Source: UBA10365 sp041441915 (GTDB lineage Bacteria > Pseudomonadota > Alphaproteobacteria > Rhodobacterales > Rhodobacteraceae). Taken from it: a stretch of DNA of 64,000 nt. Of this stretch, positions 51,640 through 61,897 are shown in pieces. Both the position numbers and the translations under genes were made by a program. The stretch covers positions 1 through 64,000 of the forward strand of contig JASDRS010000026.1 in the NCBI GenBank assembly GCA_041441915.1, in the 5' to 3' direction. Below the pieces are notes generated by a model that saw only the letters and a list, made by a program, of their open reading frames with translations, was not told where the DNA came from and searched no databases. Position 1 is the first letter of the stretch, and each line of letters starts with the position of its first letter.

Positions 51640-53424
51640 GTGGCCAGCACTCCCCGACTTCTTGAAACACGTCCTGCGTCTAAAAAATTAGGGGCTTTGG
51701 CTGCACTGGGACCATTTTTGCGTCCCTATCGGCATTTGATGGTGCTGTCTTTCTTTGCGCTTGTCCTAACGGCAGCGGTGAGCCTGTCCTTGCCGCTTGC
51801 GGTGCGTCGCGTGGTTGATGGGTTTTCAGACGATAATGTGAGGTTGCTGAATTCTTACTTTGGCGCGGCCTTGGGCATTGCTTTGGCTTTGGCGCTGGGT
51901 ACGGGTTTGCGATATTATTTGGTTACGCGGTTGGGCGAGCGGGTCGTGGCTGATATTCGCCGCGCAGTATTTGATCGGGTTTTGTCGATGGGCCCGCAGT
52001 TTTTCGAAAACATCATGACGGGCGAGGTTTTGTCGCGGTTGACCACGGATACGACATTGATTCTTTCCGTGATCGGATCATCTGTGTCGGTAGCGCTGCG
52101 CAATGTGCTAATGTTGTTTGGTGGACTGGGTTTTCTTTTGGCAACCTCGGCCAAGCTGGCCACTTTGGTTTTGCTTTTGGTGCCGCTGGTAGTGGTTCCG
52201 ATCGTGCTAATTGGGCGTAAGCTTCGTGGGCTGAGCCGCGTAACTCAAGATTTGATCGCGGAAAGTTCTAGTAAAGCGAGTGAAGCATTGCAAGCTGCTC
52301 AAACTGTTCAAGCTTTTACCCATGAAGCGCGCTCGCGTGCGTTGTTCGGCGCGGTGACCGAAAGTGCATTCGCCTCGGCGCGAAAACGCATTGGGATGCG
52401 CGCTATGATGACCGTCATCGTGATCTTTTTGATTTTTTCAGGCATTGTTGGAATTTTGTGGATAGGTGCACGTGATGTCCAGTCTGGCCATATGAGCCCT
52501 GGGCAATTGGTGCAATTTTTAATTTACGCTGTGATGGTGGCAGGTGCAGTAGGGGCCTTGTCTGAAATATGGAGCGAATTGCAGCGGGCAGCAGGCGCTA
52601 CGGAACGTTTAGTTGAACTTTTACAAGCCCGTGATTCAGTCCAAGATGCAAGTGCACCGCTAAACCTACCCCGCCCCGTGCGAGGTGATGTAGAATTTAA
52701 GGGTATCCGCTTTCGCTATCCGGCAAGGCCGGAAATATCGGCATTGGATGGTATAAGTTTTTCGATAAAATCTGGCGAAACTGTGGCAATCGTTGGTCCG
52801 TCCGGCGCAGGAAAAACTACCGTATTTCATTTATTGCAGCGCTTTTATGATCCCCAAGAGGGTGAAATTTTTCTTGATGGAATTGATCTGCGCCATATGG
52901 CGCGCAATGACTTTCGTCGCGTGATAGCCATGGTGCCGCAAGACCCTGTGATTTTCGCCACGACAGCAGGTGAAAATATTCGCTTTGGTCGCCCCGAAGC
53001 CACTGATGCCGAGGTCGAGGCCGCAGCCAAAGCTGCTGCTGCTGATGATTTTCTTAAGGCTCTGCCTAAATCCTATGACACCTATGTTGGGGAGCGGGGG
53101 GTTATGCTTTCAGGTGGACAAAAGCAGCGCATTGCCATTGCACGAGCTATTTTGCGCGGTGCCAAGATTTTGTTGTTAGACGAAGCTACCAGCGCGCTTG
53201 ACGCAGAATCCGAACGTGCCGTGCAAGAGGCGGTCGATAAAATGGCACAAGAGCGTACAGTTTTGGTGGTGGCTCATCGTTTGGCCACAGTGAAAAAAGC
53301 CGACCGCATTATTGTGTTTGACCACGGCAAGATTGTTGGCATGGGAAAACATGAAGCCTTGGTGGCTGAAAATGGGCTTTATGCCCGTCTAGCACGGCTG
53401 CAATTCACCGAAAGTGCACTTTAA
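51640..53424 (+). CDS. ABC exporter, fused membrane and ATPase domains
   Basis: This 594-residue half-transporter of the MsbA/BmrA type has about six membrane segments (residues 25-330), then an ATPase domain with GPSGAGKTTVF Walker A, LSGGQKQRIAIARAIL signature and ILLLDEATSALDA Walker B. GTG 51640 has AGGA upstream. It probably dimerises and exports a lipid or hydrophobic compound. The substrate is not predictable from the sequence. Confidence 0.92.
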   Translation: MASTPRLLETRPASKKLGALAALGPFLRPYRHLMVLSFFALVLTAAVSLSLPLAVRRVVDGFSDDNVRLLNSYFGAALGIALALALGTGLRYYLVTRLGERVVADIRRAVFDRVLSMGPQFFENIMTGEVLSRLTTDTTLILSVIGSSVSVALRNVLMLFGGLGFLLATSAKLATLVLLLVPLVVVPIVLIGRKLRGLSRVTQDLIAESSSKASEALQAAQTVQAFTHEARSRALFGAVTESAFASARKRIGMRAMMTVIVIFLIFSGIVGILWIGARDVQSGHMSPGQLVQFLIYAVMVAGAVGALSEIWSELQRAAGATERLVELLQARDSVQDASAPLNLPRPVRGDVEFKGIRFRYPARPEISALDGISFSIKSGETVAIVGPSGAGKTTVFHLLQRFYDPQEGEIFLDGIDLRHMARNDFRRVIAMVPQDPVIFATTAGENIRFGRPEATDAEVEAAAKAAAADDFLKALPKSYDTYVGERGVMLSGGQKQRIAIARAILRGAKILLLDEATSALDAESERAVQEAVDKMAQERTVLVVAHRLATVKKADRIIVFDHGKIVGMGKHEALVAENGLYARLARLQFTESAL

Positions 53425-53503
53425 ACTATAGGCAGGGCATCAGCGGCTTGACCCATGCCCGTTTTGCACTCTAAACCTTTTCAACTGGGTGGGAGAGCTG
53501 TTG

Positions 53504-55435
53504 ATGGGCCAATTTTCTAATTATCAAGATATAAAGGCCATCCAAAGGCAAGATTCGCATTGGCAAAACGTCAAAAGCCCAACAACAATTTATCAATTAT
53601 TGATGTTGGCCTGTGCCAAAAATGGTGATGGGCCTGCACTTAGCTTTCAGCTTTATGGCAAGGCAGATAGTGCGTCGCAGACACTGACCTGGTCAGAGCT
53701 TGATCAGGAGGTTGTCCGAACAGCGAATGTGCTTAATGACTTGGGGCTTGGGCCCCAAGACTGCGTGGCATATATTCTGCCCAATTGCCTCGAGGCCGTA
53801 ATCACTCTTTTGGCCGGTTCGGTGCGCTGTATTGTGTGCCCTATCAATCCTTTGCTGTCACCCAAACATATAGCTGCTATTTTGCGCGAAGCGGGGGCTA
53901 AAGTGGTAGTCACGATGGGCAGTTTTCCCAATTCACAAGTAGCGCAGAATGTGGCCAAGGCACTCGTGTCTTGTGAGACTGTGAAAACGGTTCTTGAAGT
54001 TGATTTTGCGCCTTATGTTACGGGGCCGAAAGCCTATCTTGTGCCCTTGATGCGACCTAAGTTTCGTCCATGCCTAAGTGTGACCTATTTGGACTTTGCC
54101 GAAGAAAAGTCCCGAGTGTCTGGCGATATGCTTAACTTCCCTGATCCGGGCCATGACCGAGTGGGGGCCTATTTTCATACGGGTGGTACGACTGGACGGC
54201 CAAAATTGGTGCAACATAAAGTGTCATCTATTCTTTACCAAGGGTGGGTTGGTGTAACACTTTTGTTTAAATCAAGCGATGTTGTGATCTGCCCTCTGCC
54301 TTTTTTCCATGTTTTTGCGGCCTATCCAGTGATGATGTCGATGATCGCTGCGGCGGCACATTTGGTTTTGCCTACGCCCGCGGGCTATCGGGGCTTTGGC
54401 GTTTTGGCGCATTTTTGGAAATTGATTGAGCGCTGGCAAGCTACCTATTTTGTGGCAGTTCCTACCGCTCTTGCGGCCTTGGTTCAGCGACCGATTGACG
54501 CTGATGTTAGTACCTTACGAGGTGTTTTTTCGGGGTCGGCACCTTTGGCGCAAGACCTTTATCTTCGGTTTGAATCCTTGACGGGTGTACAAATCATCGA
54601 AGGTTATGGGCTTACCGAAAGCACCTGCATGGTGTCGGTCAATCCGCCTGACGGCTCGAAAAAAATAGGCTCGGTTGGGGTACCTTTGCCTTATAGTGAT
54701 GTGCGCATTTTACGTTTTGACGTGCATGGTATTGTCACGCACCGTTGCGCCTTTGGTGAAGTTGGTGAGATTTGCGTGGCAAATCCTGGGGTTTTTGCGG
54801 GAGAAACCTACCGCAAAAATGATCTTAACCGTGATCTCTACGCTGATGGGCTCTATTTGCGCACTGGCGATTTGGGCCGTTTGGATGAAGATCATTTTTT
54901 ATTCATCACGGGCCGCGTAAAAGATTTGATTATTCGTGGTGGACATAATGTTGATCCTTTGATGATTGAAGACACATTGATGAGCCATCCTTTGGTTAAC
55001 TATGCGGCTGCTGTGGGGCAACCCGACGCTCGTGCTGGCGAAGTGCCGTGCGTTTATGTTGAATTGGTTGAACGTGCAAAGCTGAGTGTGGCAGAACTGA
55101 TAGAGTTTTCTGAGCGTCATATTCCCGATGTGGCTGCGCGCCCTAAATATATTGAAATTTTGTCCAGCCTACCTAAAACAGCGGTAGGTAAAGTCTTTAA
55201 ACCTGACCTGCGCCGCTTGGCAATTGTCCGTATTTTAGATGAGACCCTCCGGGGCGCATCAATCGCGGCGCGTGTATCAGAAGTTGTGGAAAATGAAGAG
55301 CGCGGACTTTTGGCACTGATCATCCATGGGCGTGGTAGCAATGCAGCTAAACTTGCAAATGATGTACCCGCCATCCGGGAGGCGTTAAATGATTTTGTTG
55401 TGAATTGGGAAGTGGTTGGTACTAAAAAGCATTAG
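53504..55435 (+). CDS. Acyl-CoA synthetase (AMP-forming)
   Basis: This 643-residue member of the ANL superfamily activates a fatty or other carboxylic acid with ATP and CoA. Motifs are YFHTGGTTGRPKLVQH (AMP binding), EGYGLTEST, LRTGDLG, GRVKDLIIRGGHN and the C-terminal catalytic lysine in SSLPKTAVGK. ATG 53504 has GGGAGA upstream. The sequence is close to medium/long-chain acyl-CoA synthetases of Rhodobacterales; chain length is unknown. Confidence 0.9.
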   Translation: MGQFSNYQDIKAIQRQDSHWQNVKSPTTIYQLLMLACAKNGDGPALSFQLYGKADSASQTLTWSELDQEVVRTANVLNDLGLGPQDCVAYILPNCLEAVITLLAGSVRCIVCPINPLLSPKHIAAILREAGAKVVVTMGSFPNSQVAQNVAKALVSCETVKTVLEVDFAPYVTGPKAYLVPLMRPKFRPCLSVTYLDFAEEKSRVSGDMLNFPDPGHDRVGAYFHTGGTTGRPKLVQHKVSSILYQGWVGVTLLFKSSDVVICPLPFFHVFAAYPVMMSMIAAAAHLVLPTPAGYRGFGVLAHFWKLIERWQATYFVAVPTALAALVQRPIDADVSTLRGVFSGSAPLAQDLYLRFESLTGVQIIEGYGLTESTCMVSVNPPDGSKKIGSVGVPLPYSDVRILRFDVHGIVTHRCAFGEVGEICVANPGVFAGETYRKNDLNRDLYADGLYLRTGDLGRLDEDHFLFITGRVKDLIIRGGHNVDPLMIEDTLMSHPLVNYAAAVGQPDARAGEVPCVYVELVERAKLSVAELIEFSERHIPDVAARPKYIEILSSLPKTAVGKVFKPDLRRLAIVRILDETLRGASIAARVSEVVENEERGLLALIIHGRGSNAAKLANDVPAIREALNDFVVNWEVVGTKKH

Positions 55436-55437
55436 GT

Positions 55438-55890
55438 TCAATGCGTTATATGGGAAACCACCTTGGCCCAGATGGTAACAGGCCCGTCATTTATTAAAGA
55501 CTCGGCCATATCAGCGCCAAAAATTCCATTGTAAACTGCTATGTCATCTGCCGCGATTAAGCGGGTGAACTCTTCATAGAGTGCATTGGCGACTTCGGGC
55601 GCAACTGCGGCAGAAAATCCAAACCGACTTCATCGCAAATCTGCTGCTAAGGTAAATTTTGATGCGATGGGTATTTTATCGCCGATTTGGGTTGTAGACA
55701 AGTTCATTTTTTCATTTTTATCCTTGAATTTCCACAATTCTGAGATCTTCTAGGCTAGTTGGTGCGCCTCATGAGGCGTGTCACCCTCCATGGTGCAGAC
55801 CAAAATTAACAACCCATGCGCGATTGCACATGTGACTTTGTCATCAACGTCAACGCTTGCTTTGCTCACACGTTGAATAAGGGCCCGTAT
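55438..55890 (-). pseudogene. dtd: Decayed D-tyrosyl-tRNA deacylase
   Basis: Read on the minus strand from 55890, the sequence gives RALIQRVSKASVDV, then LLILVCTMEGDTP, FTLAAD, GFSAA and finally NDGPVTIW, the hallmark order of Dtd, which removes D-amino acids from tRNA. The start codon is ATA instead of ATG, and in-frame stops occur at 55750-55752 and 55630-55632. The reading frame is otherwise intact, so decay is recent. The ATA overlaps the upstream kinase stop as TAATA, the mutated form of a TAATG coupling. Confidence 0.9.
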
Positions 55891-56809
55891 TAAAGTTCAT
55901 GCTTCCAAGGTGGATTGGCACCCGCGCGTGCAACGGCCATGGCTGCGACCCTCGTGCCCAATGAAAGCGCTGCGTCCAGATCTGCGGGGCTTAGATTGGC
56001 CACATCGGCCTTTCTTAAGCACCCTGCTTGATCCAAGGCGGCCAAAAAGCCCGCGTTAAAGGTGTCGCCCGCACCGACCGTATCCACCACAATGGCTTTT
56101 GGGGTGGCGCAAAACCGGTTATGGTTCTTTGTAATTGCCCGCGCGCCCAAAGCACCCTCGGTCAGCAATACGACGCTTGGCTCGTTGGCCAAAATGGCTT
56201 GCCCGAGAGTGACCAAGTCACCTTCGCCCATCAGCCAATGTAAATCTTCGTTTGAGAGTTTTACAATGTCAGCCCTTGTTATCATGCGATTAATGCGCGA
56301 GTGGTAGCTAACTTGATCTGTGATGAACATAGGGCGGATGTTAGGGTCAATCATCGTTACTCGGTTTTGGCATTCGCGAACTTGCAAGGTTTCAAAGGCT
56401 AATGCGGCCGGGTCATGCACTAAAGAAATGCCACCAAAAAAAGTGTCGAAACGTTGCTGCTCAACTGCGGCAGGTTACTAACATCCAAAAGTCGGCTGGC
56501 TGTATTTTCGTCGTAAAAAGCGTAAGTCGCTTGGCCGTCCAGTAATTTCACAAAGGCAAGCGTCGTGGGACGGGGCAATCTGGTGGCAAAACTGATGTCA
56601 ATATGTGAAGCTGTTAGCGTATTAGTTAAAATTTCGCCCAGCATATCGGTTGAAATTCCGGAAAAGAAGCCAGTTTTTGCCCCTAAACGCCCCAATGCAA
56701 TTGCTGTATTAAAAACTGCACCGCCTGCATAGGGTGCAAAGGCGGGTTCGCCCAAACTGCTTGTTCTGGGCAACATATCGATTAATGCTTCACCACAGCA
56801 AATAATCAT
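55890..56809 (-). pseudogene. PfkB sugar kinase broken by homopolymer frameshift
   Basis: Two overlapping frames together encode one PfkB-family kinase (fructokinase/ribokinase-like). The N-terminal part starts at ATG 56809 after GAAGGGAT and has CCGEALIDMLPR and GGAVFNTAIALGRLG. The C-terminal part carries DTVGAGDTFNAGF, the anion hole and catalytic aspartate. The break is a run of seven A (56436-56442); one more base would restore GGISLVHDP continuity. It may be a real mutation, phase variation or a sequencing error. Confidence 0.85.
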
Positions 56810-57080
56810 TTTTGATCCCTTCACTTTTCCAGTCTGATTGATTTGAAAAGGCCGGAAACATAGCTGGATTAATCCCAAAACCTACCACAGAGCCAAAGTC
56901 GGGTGAAGTATAACCTGTTTGATACCCCAATTTACTAGCCTTCCCAAGTATGTCTTCCACCGTGCTAACGGCAGCTTTAGCTATAAGCGGATTGATTTAA
57001 GTGTTTTGATGAAGGACATCCCTTGGGCTACTAGGTGAACTGGCGCTGGCGCTCTTAGCGATTAAAAACCGTTGGCGCAA

Positions 57081-58058
57081 TCATACCATGAAGTATTGTG
57101 CCAAGTTCGTGCGTATACGGGCCAAGGGGCTTTCGCCGTCAGTGTTTGGCAAAAATTTAGCACCGGTGATCGCCTCATAGGCTTGTTGATAAATGGCTGA
57201 AGTCTGCAAGATTATGTCATCTGGAACTTTGGGAATATCGTCAACATAGGGATCGCATTGCGTCGCTACCCAAGAGCGTATCCCATCCTTGTCGAACGAA
57301 GGTGGCCTTGTTCCAACGACCTTTGCCGCCTCATATCCGTCGGCTAGCCAATATCGTGAACTATCGGGTGTATGCACTTCATCTGCCAGCAGAATATGGC
57401 CTTCTGCGTCGGTGCCAAATTCATATTTAGTATCTACTAAAATCAAGTCGTGTTCTGCCGCCATTTTTTGTCCACGGGCAAAAAGCGCCAAGGCGACGTC
57501 AGAAATATGGTTCCACTCTACCTGGGTTAAAAGCCCCTGATTTATAATTTCTGCCGCGGTCATCGGCATATCGTGCCCTCCATCAAAGGCTTTCGATGTG
57601 GGCGTGATAATGGGATTTTCTAGGGCGACATTATCGATTAAACTATCGGGAAAATGGTGGCCATACATTTGCCTTTCGCCCTTTTTATAAGCCGTTAGAA
57701 TTGAAGTGCCAGTGGTACCTGCTAAATATCCACGTACGACGATCTCGACGGGTAGTATATTCAGCCTTTGCCCTATAACCACATTGGGATCTGGGTAGTC
57801 GATTACGTGGTTGGGACAAATGTCGACCGTATGATCAAAGCAAAAGCGCGCCGCTTGTGTTAACACTTGCCCCTTAAAGGGAATGGCGGCCAAAATGCGA
57901 TCAAAGGCAGATATTCTATCAGACGAAATCAAAATGCGCCGCCCTTGGGGATAGTCTTTGCAAGGTGCTAGATTGTAACAATCGCGCACCTTTCCAAAAT
58001 AAGGATTGGGCAGTTCTGTGATGCGTGCATGGTCAAGTATGCGGGTTAGATCGGACAT
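57081..58058 (-). CDS. purC: SAICAR synthase
   Basis: This 325-residue phosphoribosylaminoimidazole-succinocarboxamide synthase catalyses the aspartate-joining step of purine synthesis. It shows the FGKVRDCYNL nucleotide-binding start, SSDRISAFD, the FKGQVLTQ segment, EIVVRGYLAGT and LVDTKYEFG. ATG 58058 is preceded by AGGAGG. It is longer than E. coli PurC (237 residues), matching the long PurC type. Confidence 0.95.
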   Translation of the reverse strand: MSDLTRILDHARITELPNPYFGKVRDCYNLAPCKDYPQGRRILISSDRISAFDRILAAIPFKGQVLTQAARFCFDHTVDICPNHVIDYPDPNVVIGQRLNILPVEIVVRGYLAGTTGTSILTAYKKGERQMYGHHFPDSLIDNVALENPIITPTSKAFDGGHDMPMTAAEIINQGLLTQVEWNHISDVALALFARGQKMAAEHDLILVDTKYEFGTDAEGHILLADEVHTPDSSRYWLADGYEAAKVVGTRPPSFDKDGIRSWVATQCDPYVDDIPKVPDDIILQTSAIYQQAYEAITGAKFLPNTDGESPLARIRTNLAQYFMV

Positions 58059-58112
58059 AGGGCCTCCTGATTAGTACTTTCTCGAGCGAGTTGATTTTGG
58101 TGTCAAGGTTTC

Positions 58113-59039
58113 TTAAAGACCTACTGGTATTAGCTCTTGGGCCAAGAGTGTGATTGTAGGGCCTGCCTCGGCTGCCGCCATGCCGATTTTTAAGCGTCGA
58201 TCATATAGCATTTTAAGCATTTGTTCGTCTTGGAGTGTTAAAAGAGCAAATTCTTCGTCATCGTTAAAGATCGAAGGGCGGGCTTCTGGGCTATCGTTGG
58301 CTAGGCCTAGGCCCTGGGCAATTTCTTCGTGGAAGCAGGCTTGACGCATCAGATCAGGATGTTCGGCGCGCACTACCGCAAAGGCGCGGTTATAGATCGA
58401 AGATTGCCCTTCTGATAAAGCATAAACCAAACAATAGGTTGATCGTTGCATATTTGTGATGCCTCGCACATCGGACAGTGCCAAATGCGGGAGGGTTTTC
58501 GTAATAATCGCAGCCAGATTACGGCGCTCTTCTTCTGAAACCACATAAATGTCAAAGTTGCCCCCGGTTTTGGTCATAGAAATTGAATGGCCCGTGATGG
58601 TTGCCAATTGGCTCACATAGGTCTTGACGCGGGCGCGGTCGATTGCTCGTTTGTCTAGCGCAACACTGGGCCCAAAATGTAATTGCACCAAAACTGGGGC
58701 AACCCAGCGGCGCAGTCGGCTCGTGTTTTCGCGCTGAACCATGCCTGAAAAACCCTGGTGATATTCGTCAAACAGCGCAATGCGGGTAAAGTTGCGTGCC
58801 AGATCTTGCGCATCATATGGAGCATTTTCCACCCCACGATCAGTTCGCAACAGACCGTGTTGCAACAGTGCGCCCTGCACTTCCGCATAGTAATTTTGCA
58901 TGGCCCTGCTTTGTGCATTTGCGAAAAGTTTGGGCAGTGGCATAGGCTTTAACTCGGTACGAGGTGTGTATTGGCAAGCGGCAAGCCCCAAGCATGCAAC
59001 CGCAAATATTGCTATGCGCATCAAGAAAACCCAACCCAT
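58113..59039 (-). CDS. DUF2927 lipoprotein
   Basis: This 308-residue protein has an N-terminal lipoprotein signal with lipobox GLAAC, so it is probably anchored in the outer or inner membrane. The rest matches DUF2927, common in Rhodobacterales. A CFHEEIAQGLGL motif resembles the zinc-binding HExxxxGL site of metallopeptidases. AAGGAT precedes ATG 59039. Function unknown; peptidase activity would be inference. Confidence 0.82.
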   Translation of the reverse strand: MGWVFLMRIAIFAVACLGLAACQYTPRTELKPMPLPKLFANAQSRAMQNYYAEVQGALLQHGLLRTDRGVENAPYDAQDLARNFTRIALFDEYHQGFSGMVQRENTSRLRRWVAPVLVQLHFGPSVALDKRAIDRARVKTYVSQLATITGHSISMTKTGGNFDIYVVSEEERRNLAAIITKTLPHLALSDVRGITNMQRSTYCLVYALSEGQSSIYNRAFAVVRAEHPDLMRQACFHEEIAQGLGLANDSPEARPSIFNDDEEFALLTLQDEQMLKMLYDRRLKIGMAAAEAGPTITLLAQELIPVGL

Positions 59040-59121
59040 TTAGCCAATCCTTACCAACTCAAAAATCCCAATTTGGGAAACCTTACCCTAATTGATTGCG
59101 CAAAGAGCACCATTAGGCTCG

Positions 59122-60183
59122 TTAGCCTTTTGGAGTTTTTACGCCATTTGGCCTGCGGCCGGCACCCTTACCCGCTGGAGTGGGTTTAGCCTTGGCCCAA
59201 CCCGAGTCTTTGCCGCCCTTTGCCTTGATGCGTTCTGGCACCTCTAGTTCGGGGGTTAGGAGCACTGGCCTTTGCCTTGCGCCGCGCGTTGGCACGGGAC
59301 TGCGTAAGGTTTGCGCGGTTTCACGCGCGAAGCTTAAGTTTGCTGCATCTTGCCCCAAGGGCGTTCTTGGTCCACGCGGGGCGCGGGTGCGGGCGGGTTT
59401 CAATTTGGCCTCTGTTGGGACCTCGTCTGTGGCAGGGTTAAAGCCAAGTTGGTCTTTCAGCACCTTCCCTCGCACTTCTTGGACATCGCCTGGTTCAAGT
59501 TCTCCTAAGCGAAAGGGCCCGTACGACACGCGGATCAAACGGTTCACGGTAAGACTAATGGCGGCCAGGGCGCGGCGAACCTCACGGTTTTTTCCTTCGC
59601 GCAATCCGACCGTCAACCATGCGTTTGCGCCTTGAATTCGGTCAAGAATAACGATCATTGGTTGAAATTTTTCGCCATCGACAGTGATGCCTTGGCGCAG
59701 AGGTTCAAGTTCTGGATCAGTTGGGTTGCCTTTAATTCGCACGCGGTATTTTCTAAGCCACCCGGTTGAGGGAAGCTCGAGCCACCGCTTAAGTGCGCCG
59801 TCATTGGTTAACAGCAAAAGCCCTTCGGAATTCAGGTCAAGCCGCCCAATAGTCATAACCCGTGGTAGATCTTCTGGCAAATAGTCAAACATCGTTTTGC
59901 GGCCCTTTTCGTCAGAGTTTGACGTCACTAAGCCATCGGGCTTGTAATAAAGCCAAAGCCGTGCGGCTTCGGGTTGACCGACGGGCTTGCCGTCAACTGA
60001 AATACGGTCGATTGACGTGACGTTTAAAGCAGGGCTGTCGATGACTTTACCATTTACCGAAACCTGTCCTAATTCAATCATACGTTCAGATTCGCGGCGC
60101 GATGCGATGCCCGCGCGCGACAATACTTTGGCAATGCGTTCGCCAGAATTTAGGGTTGTGGGTGTTGTAGGGGCTTTTGTCAT
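59122..60183 (-). CDS. RluB/RsuA-family pseudouridine synthase
   Basis: This 353-residue protein has an N-terminal S4 RNA-binding domain (about residues 14-60, RIAKVLSRAGIASRRE) and a catalytic domain with GRLDLNSEGLLLLTNDG holding the active aspartate. REGKNREVRR is the usual C-terminal RsuA/RluB motif. A basic tail of roughly 100 residues (rich in R, K, P) follows and is common in alphaproteobacterial members. It modifies 23S (or 16S) rRNA; RluB is likely but not certain. Confidence 0.9.
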   Translation of the reverse strand: MTKAPTTPTTLNSGERIAKVLSRAGIASRRESERMIELGQVSVNGKVIDSPALNVTSIDRISVDGKPVGQPEAARLWLYYKPDGLVTSNSDEKGRKTMFDYLPEDLPRVMTIGRLDLNSEGLLLLTNDGALKRWLELPSTGWLRKYRVRIKGNPTDPELEPLRQGITVDGEKFQPMIVILDRIQGANAWLTVGLREGKNREVRRALAAISLTVNRLIRVSYGPFRLGELEPGDVQEVRGKVLKDQLGFNPATDEVPTEAKLKPARTRAPRGPRTPLGQDAANLSFARETAQTLRSPVPTRGARQRPVLLTPELEVPERIKAKGGKDSGWAKAKPTPAGKGAGRRPNGVKTPKG

Positions 60184-60317
60184 TCTGGCTTTCCGCGCTA
60201 AGGAGCTTGCGGTTGGCGCAAGGCAGCGAGTTTACTCCCGCACACTTCCTTGATAAAAGACTGCAGCCTTGGGGGCAAGGGTGGCTTAAAAAAATGCGTT
60301 GCGAAGGGAGATGATAA

Positions 60318-60773
60318 ATGGTGAATAAGTTTCGCTCGTATATGAACGAAGCACTGACTTTTGCCCGTTTGGCTGGTGAGCGCGGCGAAGTGCCAGTGGG
60401 TGCAGTGGTCATTGACCCTTTTGGGAATGTCGTGGCCAGCTCAGGCAACCGTACACGCGAACTCAAAGACCCCACCGCCCATGCCGAAGTTCTGGCCATT
60501 CGTACCGCCTGCGCCACATTAGGGTTAGAGCGCCTTACAGGATATGATCTTTACGTCACGCTTGAACCTTGCCCCATGTGCGCAGCAGCAATTTCTGCGG
60601 CACGAATTGCACGACTTTATTATGGCACATCGGATCCAAAGTCTGGCGGCGTGGCGGTGGGGGCGCGCATTTTCAGCCATGCACAATGCCATCATGTGCC
60701 CGAAGTCTATGATGGGATTGGTGCCGCTGAATCTCGTGTATTGCTACAAAATTTTTTTGACTCAAAGCGTTAG
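60318..60773 (+). CDS. tadA: tRNA adenosine(34) deaminase
   Basis: This 151-residue zinc deaminase converts the wobble adenosine of tRNA-Arg(ACG) to inosine. HAEVLAIR supplies the histidine ligand and the catalytic glutamate, and PCPMCAAAI the two cysteines. AGGGAG lies seven bases before ATG 60318. It is divergent from the rRNA pseudouridine synthase gene. Confidence 0.94.
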   Translation: MVNKFRSYMNEALTFARLAGERGEVPVGAVVIDPFGNVVASSGNRTRELKDPTAHAEVLAIRTACATLGLERLTGYDLYVTLEPCPMCAAAISAARIARLYYGTSDPKSGGVAVGARIFSHAQCHHVPEVYDGIGAAESRVLLQNFFDSKR

Positions 60774-60780
60774 GCATGCG

Positions 60781-61473
60781 CTAAAGTTTAATGGGAACCA
60801 TCACTTCAGGTTCGATCACATTTACCTCAGGCAGGGCTGTGATTAGAGATTTTGCGGTTTGTTCAAGCGCAGGAAAAGTCTTGTAATGGCATGGAATTAG
60901 CGTTTTAAAGTTGAAATAGCGCTTGGCTGCATAGGCTGCACGCTTCATATCCATCGTGTAATGGCCCCCAGCAGATAGGATGCCAATATCGGGCTTATGA
61001 TAGTCCCCCATCCACTCCATGTCGGCCATAATGTCGGTGTCGCCGCTGAAATAGATAGTGTGGCCTTCCCCCGCGATCATGAACCCCACTTCTGCGCCCA
61101 CCGCAATGCGCGCACCTTCATGTGTAACTGAATTTGAGTGGCTGGCCGTAACCATGGTGACCTTGGCGCCATTGACCCCTACGGTGCCGCCTTTGTTGAA
61201 ACCCAAGCCGTCCACCCCGCCACAGCTTTGACACCAGTCTACCAGCTCGACAATCCCGACAATCGGCACGGACTTTTGCGCTGCGATCGCCAAGGCATCG
61301 CCCAAGTGGTCGGAATGGCCATGGGTTAGCAAAATATGTGTTACGCCGTTGATAGCCTCGTCATAGCGGTCTTTTGGAAAAATGGGGTTTTGGTGCAGCC
61401 AAGGATCGATCAAAAAAACCGCCTGTTCGATTTCAATTCGAAAGCTGGAATGTCCTAAAAAAAGGATGCGCAT
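60781..61473 (-). CDS. UPF0173 metal-dependent hydrolase
   Basis: This 230-residue metallo-beta-lactamase-fold protein belongs to the UPF0173/YtkL group. The metal motif is LTHGHSDHLGD; later ligands are in ASHSNSV, FSGDTDIM and IPCHYKTFP. Function is unknown in most members. It converges with tadA, their stops only a few bases apart. Confidence 0.88.
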   Translation of the reverse strand: MRILFLGHSSFRIEIEQAVFLIDPWLHQNPIFPKDRYDEAINGVTHILLTHGHSDHLGDALAIAAQKSVPIVGIVELVDWCQSCGGVDGLGFNKGGTVGVNGAKVTMVTASHSNSVTHEGARIAVGAEVGFMIAGEGHTIYFSGDTDIMADMEWMGDYHKPDIGILSAGGHYTMDMKRAAYAAKRYFNFKTLIPCHYKTFPALEQTAKSLITALPEVNVIEPEVMVPIKL

Positions 61474-61609
61474 ATGACCTCGGGTTCATTTAATTCAATT
61501 TGAATGCAAAAAGATGCATGAAAGAAGGGAATTGTCAATTTTCAGCCTCAAATGCTTGCGGCTTTGCTAGCACGGCGTTAAACGGTCTGAAAGCAGTCTG
61601 GAGTAAAAT

Positions 61610-61897
61610 ATGGCCATTGATGTTGAAATAGCCCGTCGCGTCGCCAAATTGGCGCGCATTCGGGTTGAAGAAGCCGACTTGCCAAATTTGGCTGAAGAAT
61701 TGTCCGGAATTTTGACTTTTATGGAACAGCTCAATGAAGTTGATGTTACCGGAATTGAGCCGATGACTTCTGTTACGCCTATGCCCTTGCCGCGCCGCGT
61801 CGATCTCGTCACGGCAGGCTATACACAAGAATTGATATTAAAGAATGCGCCTGATGCGCGCGAAGGTTTTTTTGCAGTGCCAAAGGTGGTTGAATAA
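61610..61897 (+). CDS. gatC: Aspartyl/glutamyl-tRNA amidotransferase subunit C
   Basis: A 95-residue GatC, with VAKLARIRVEEADL at the N-terminus and EPMTSVTPMPLP near the middle. It stabilises GatA in the GatCAB complex that makes Gln-tRNA(Gln) and Asn-tRNA(Asn). GGAG precedes ATG 61610, and its TAA overlaps the gatA ATG as TAATG. Confidence 0.95.
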   Translation: MAIDVEIARRVAKLARIRVEEADLPNLAEELSGILTFMEQLNEVDVTGIEPMTSVTPMPLPRRVDLVTAGYTQELILKNAPDAREGFFAVPKVVE

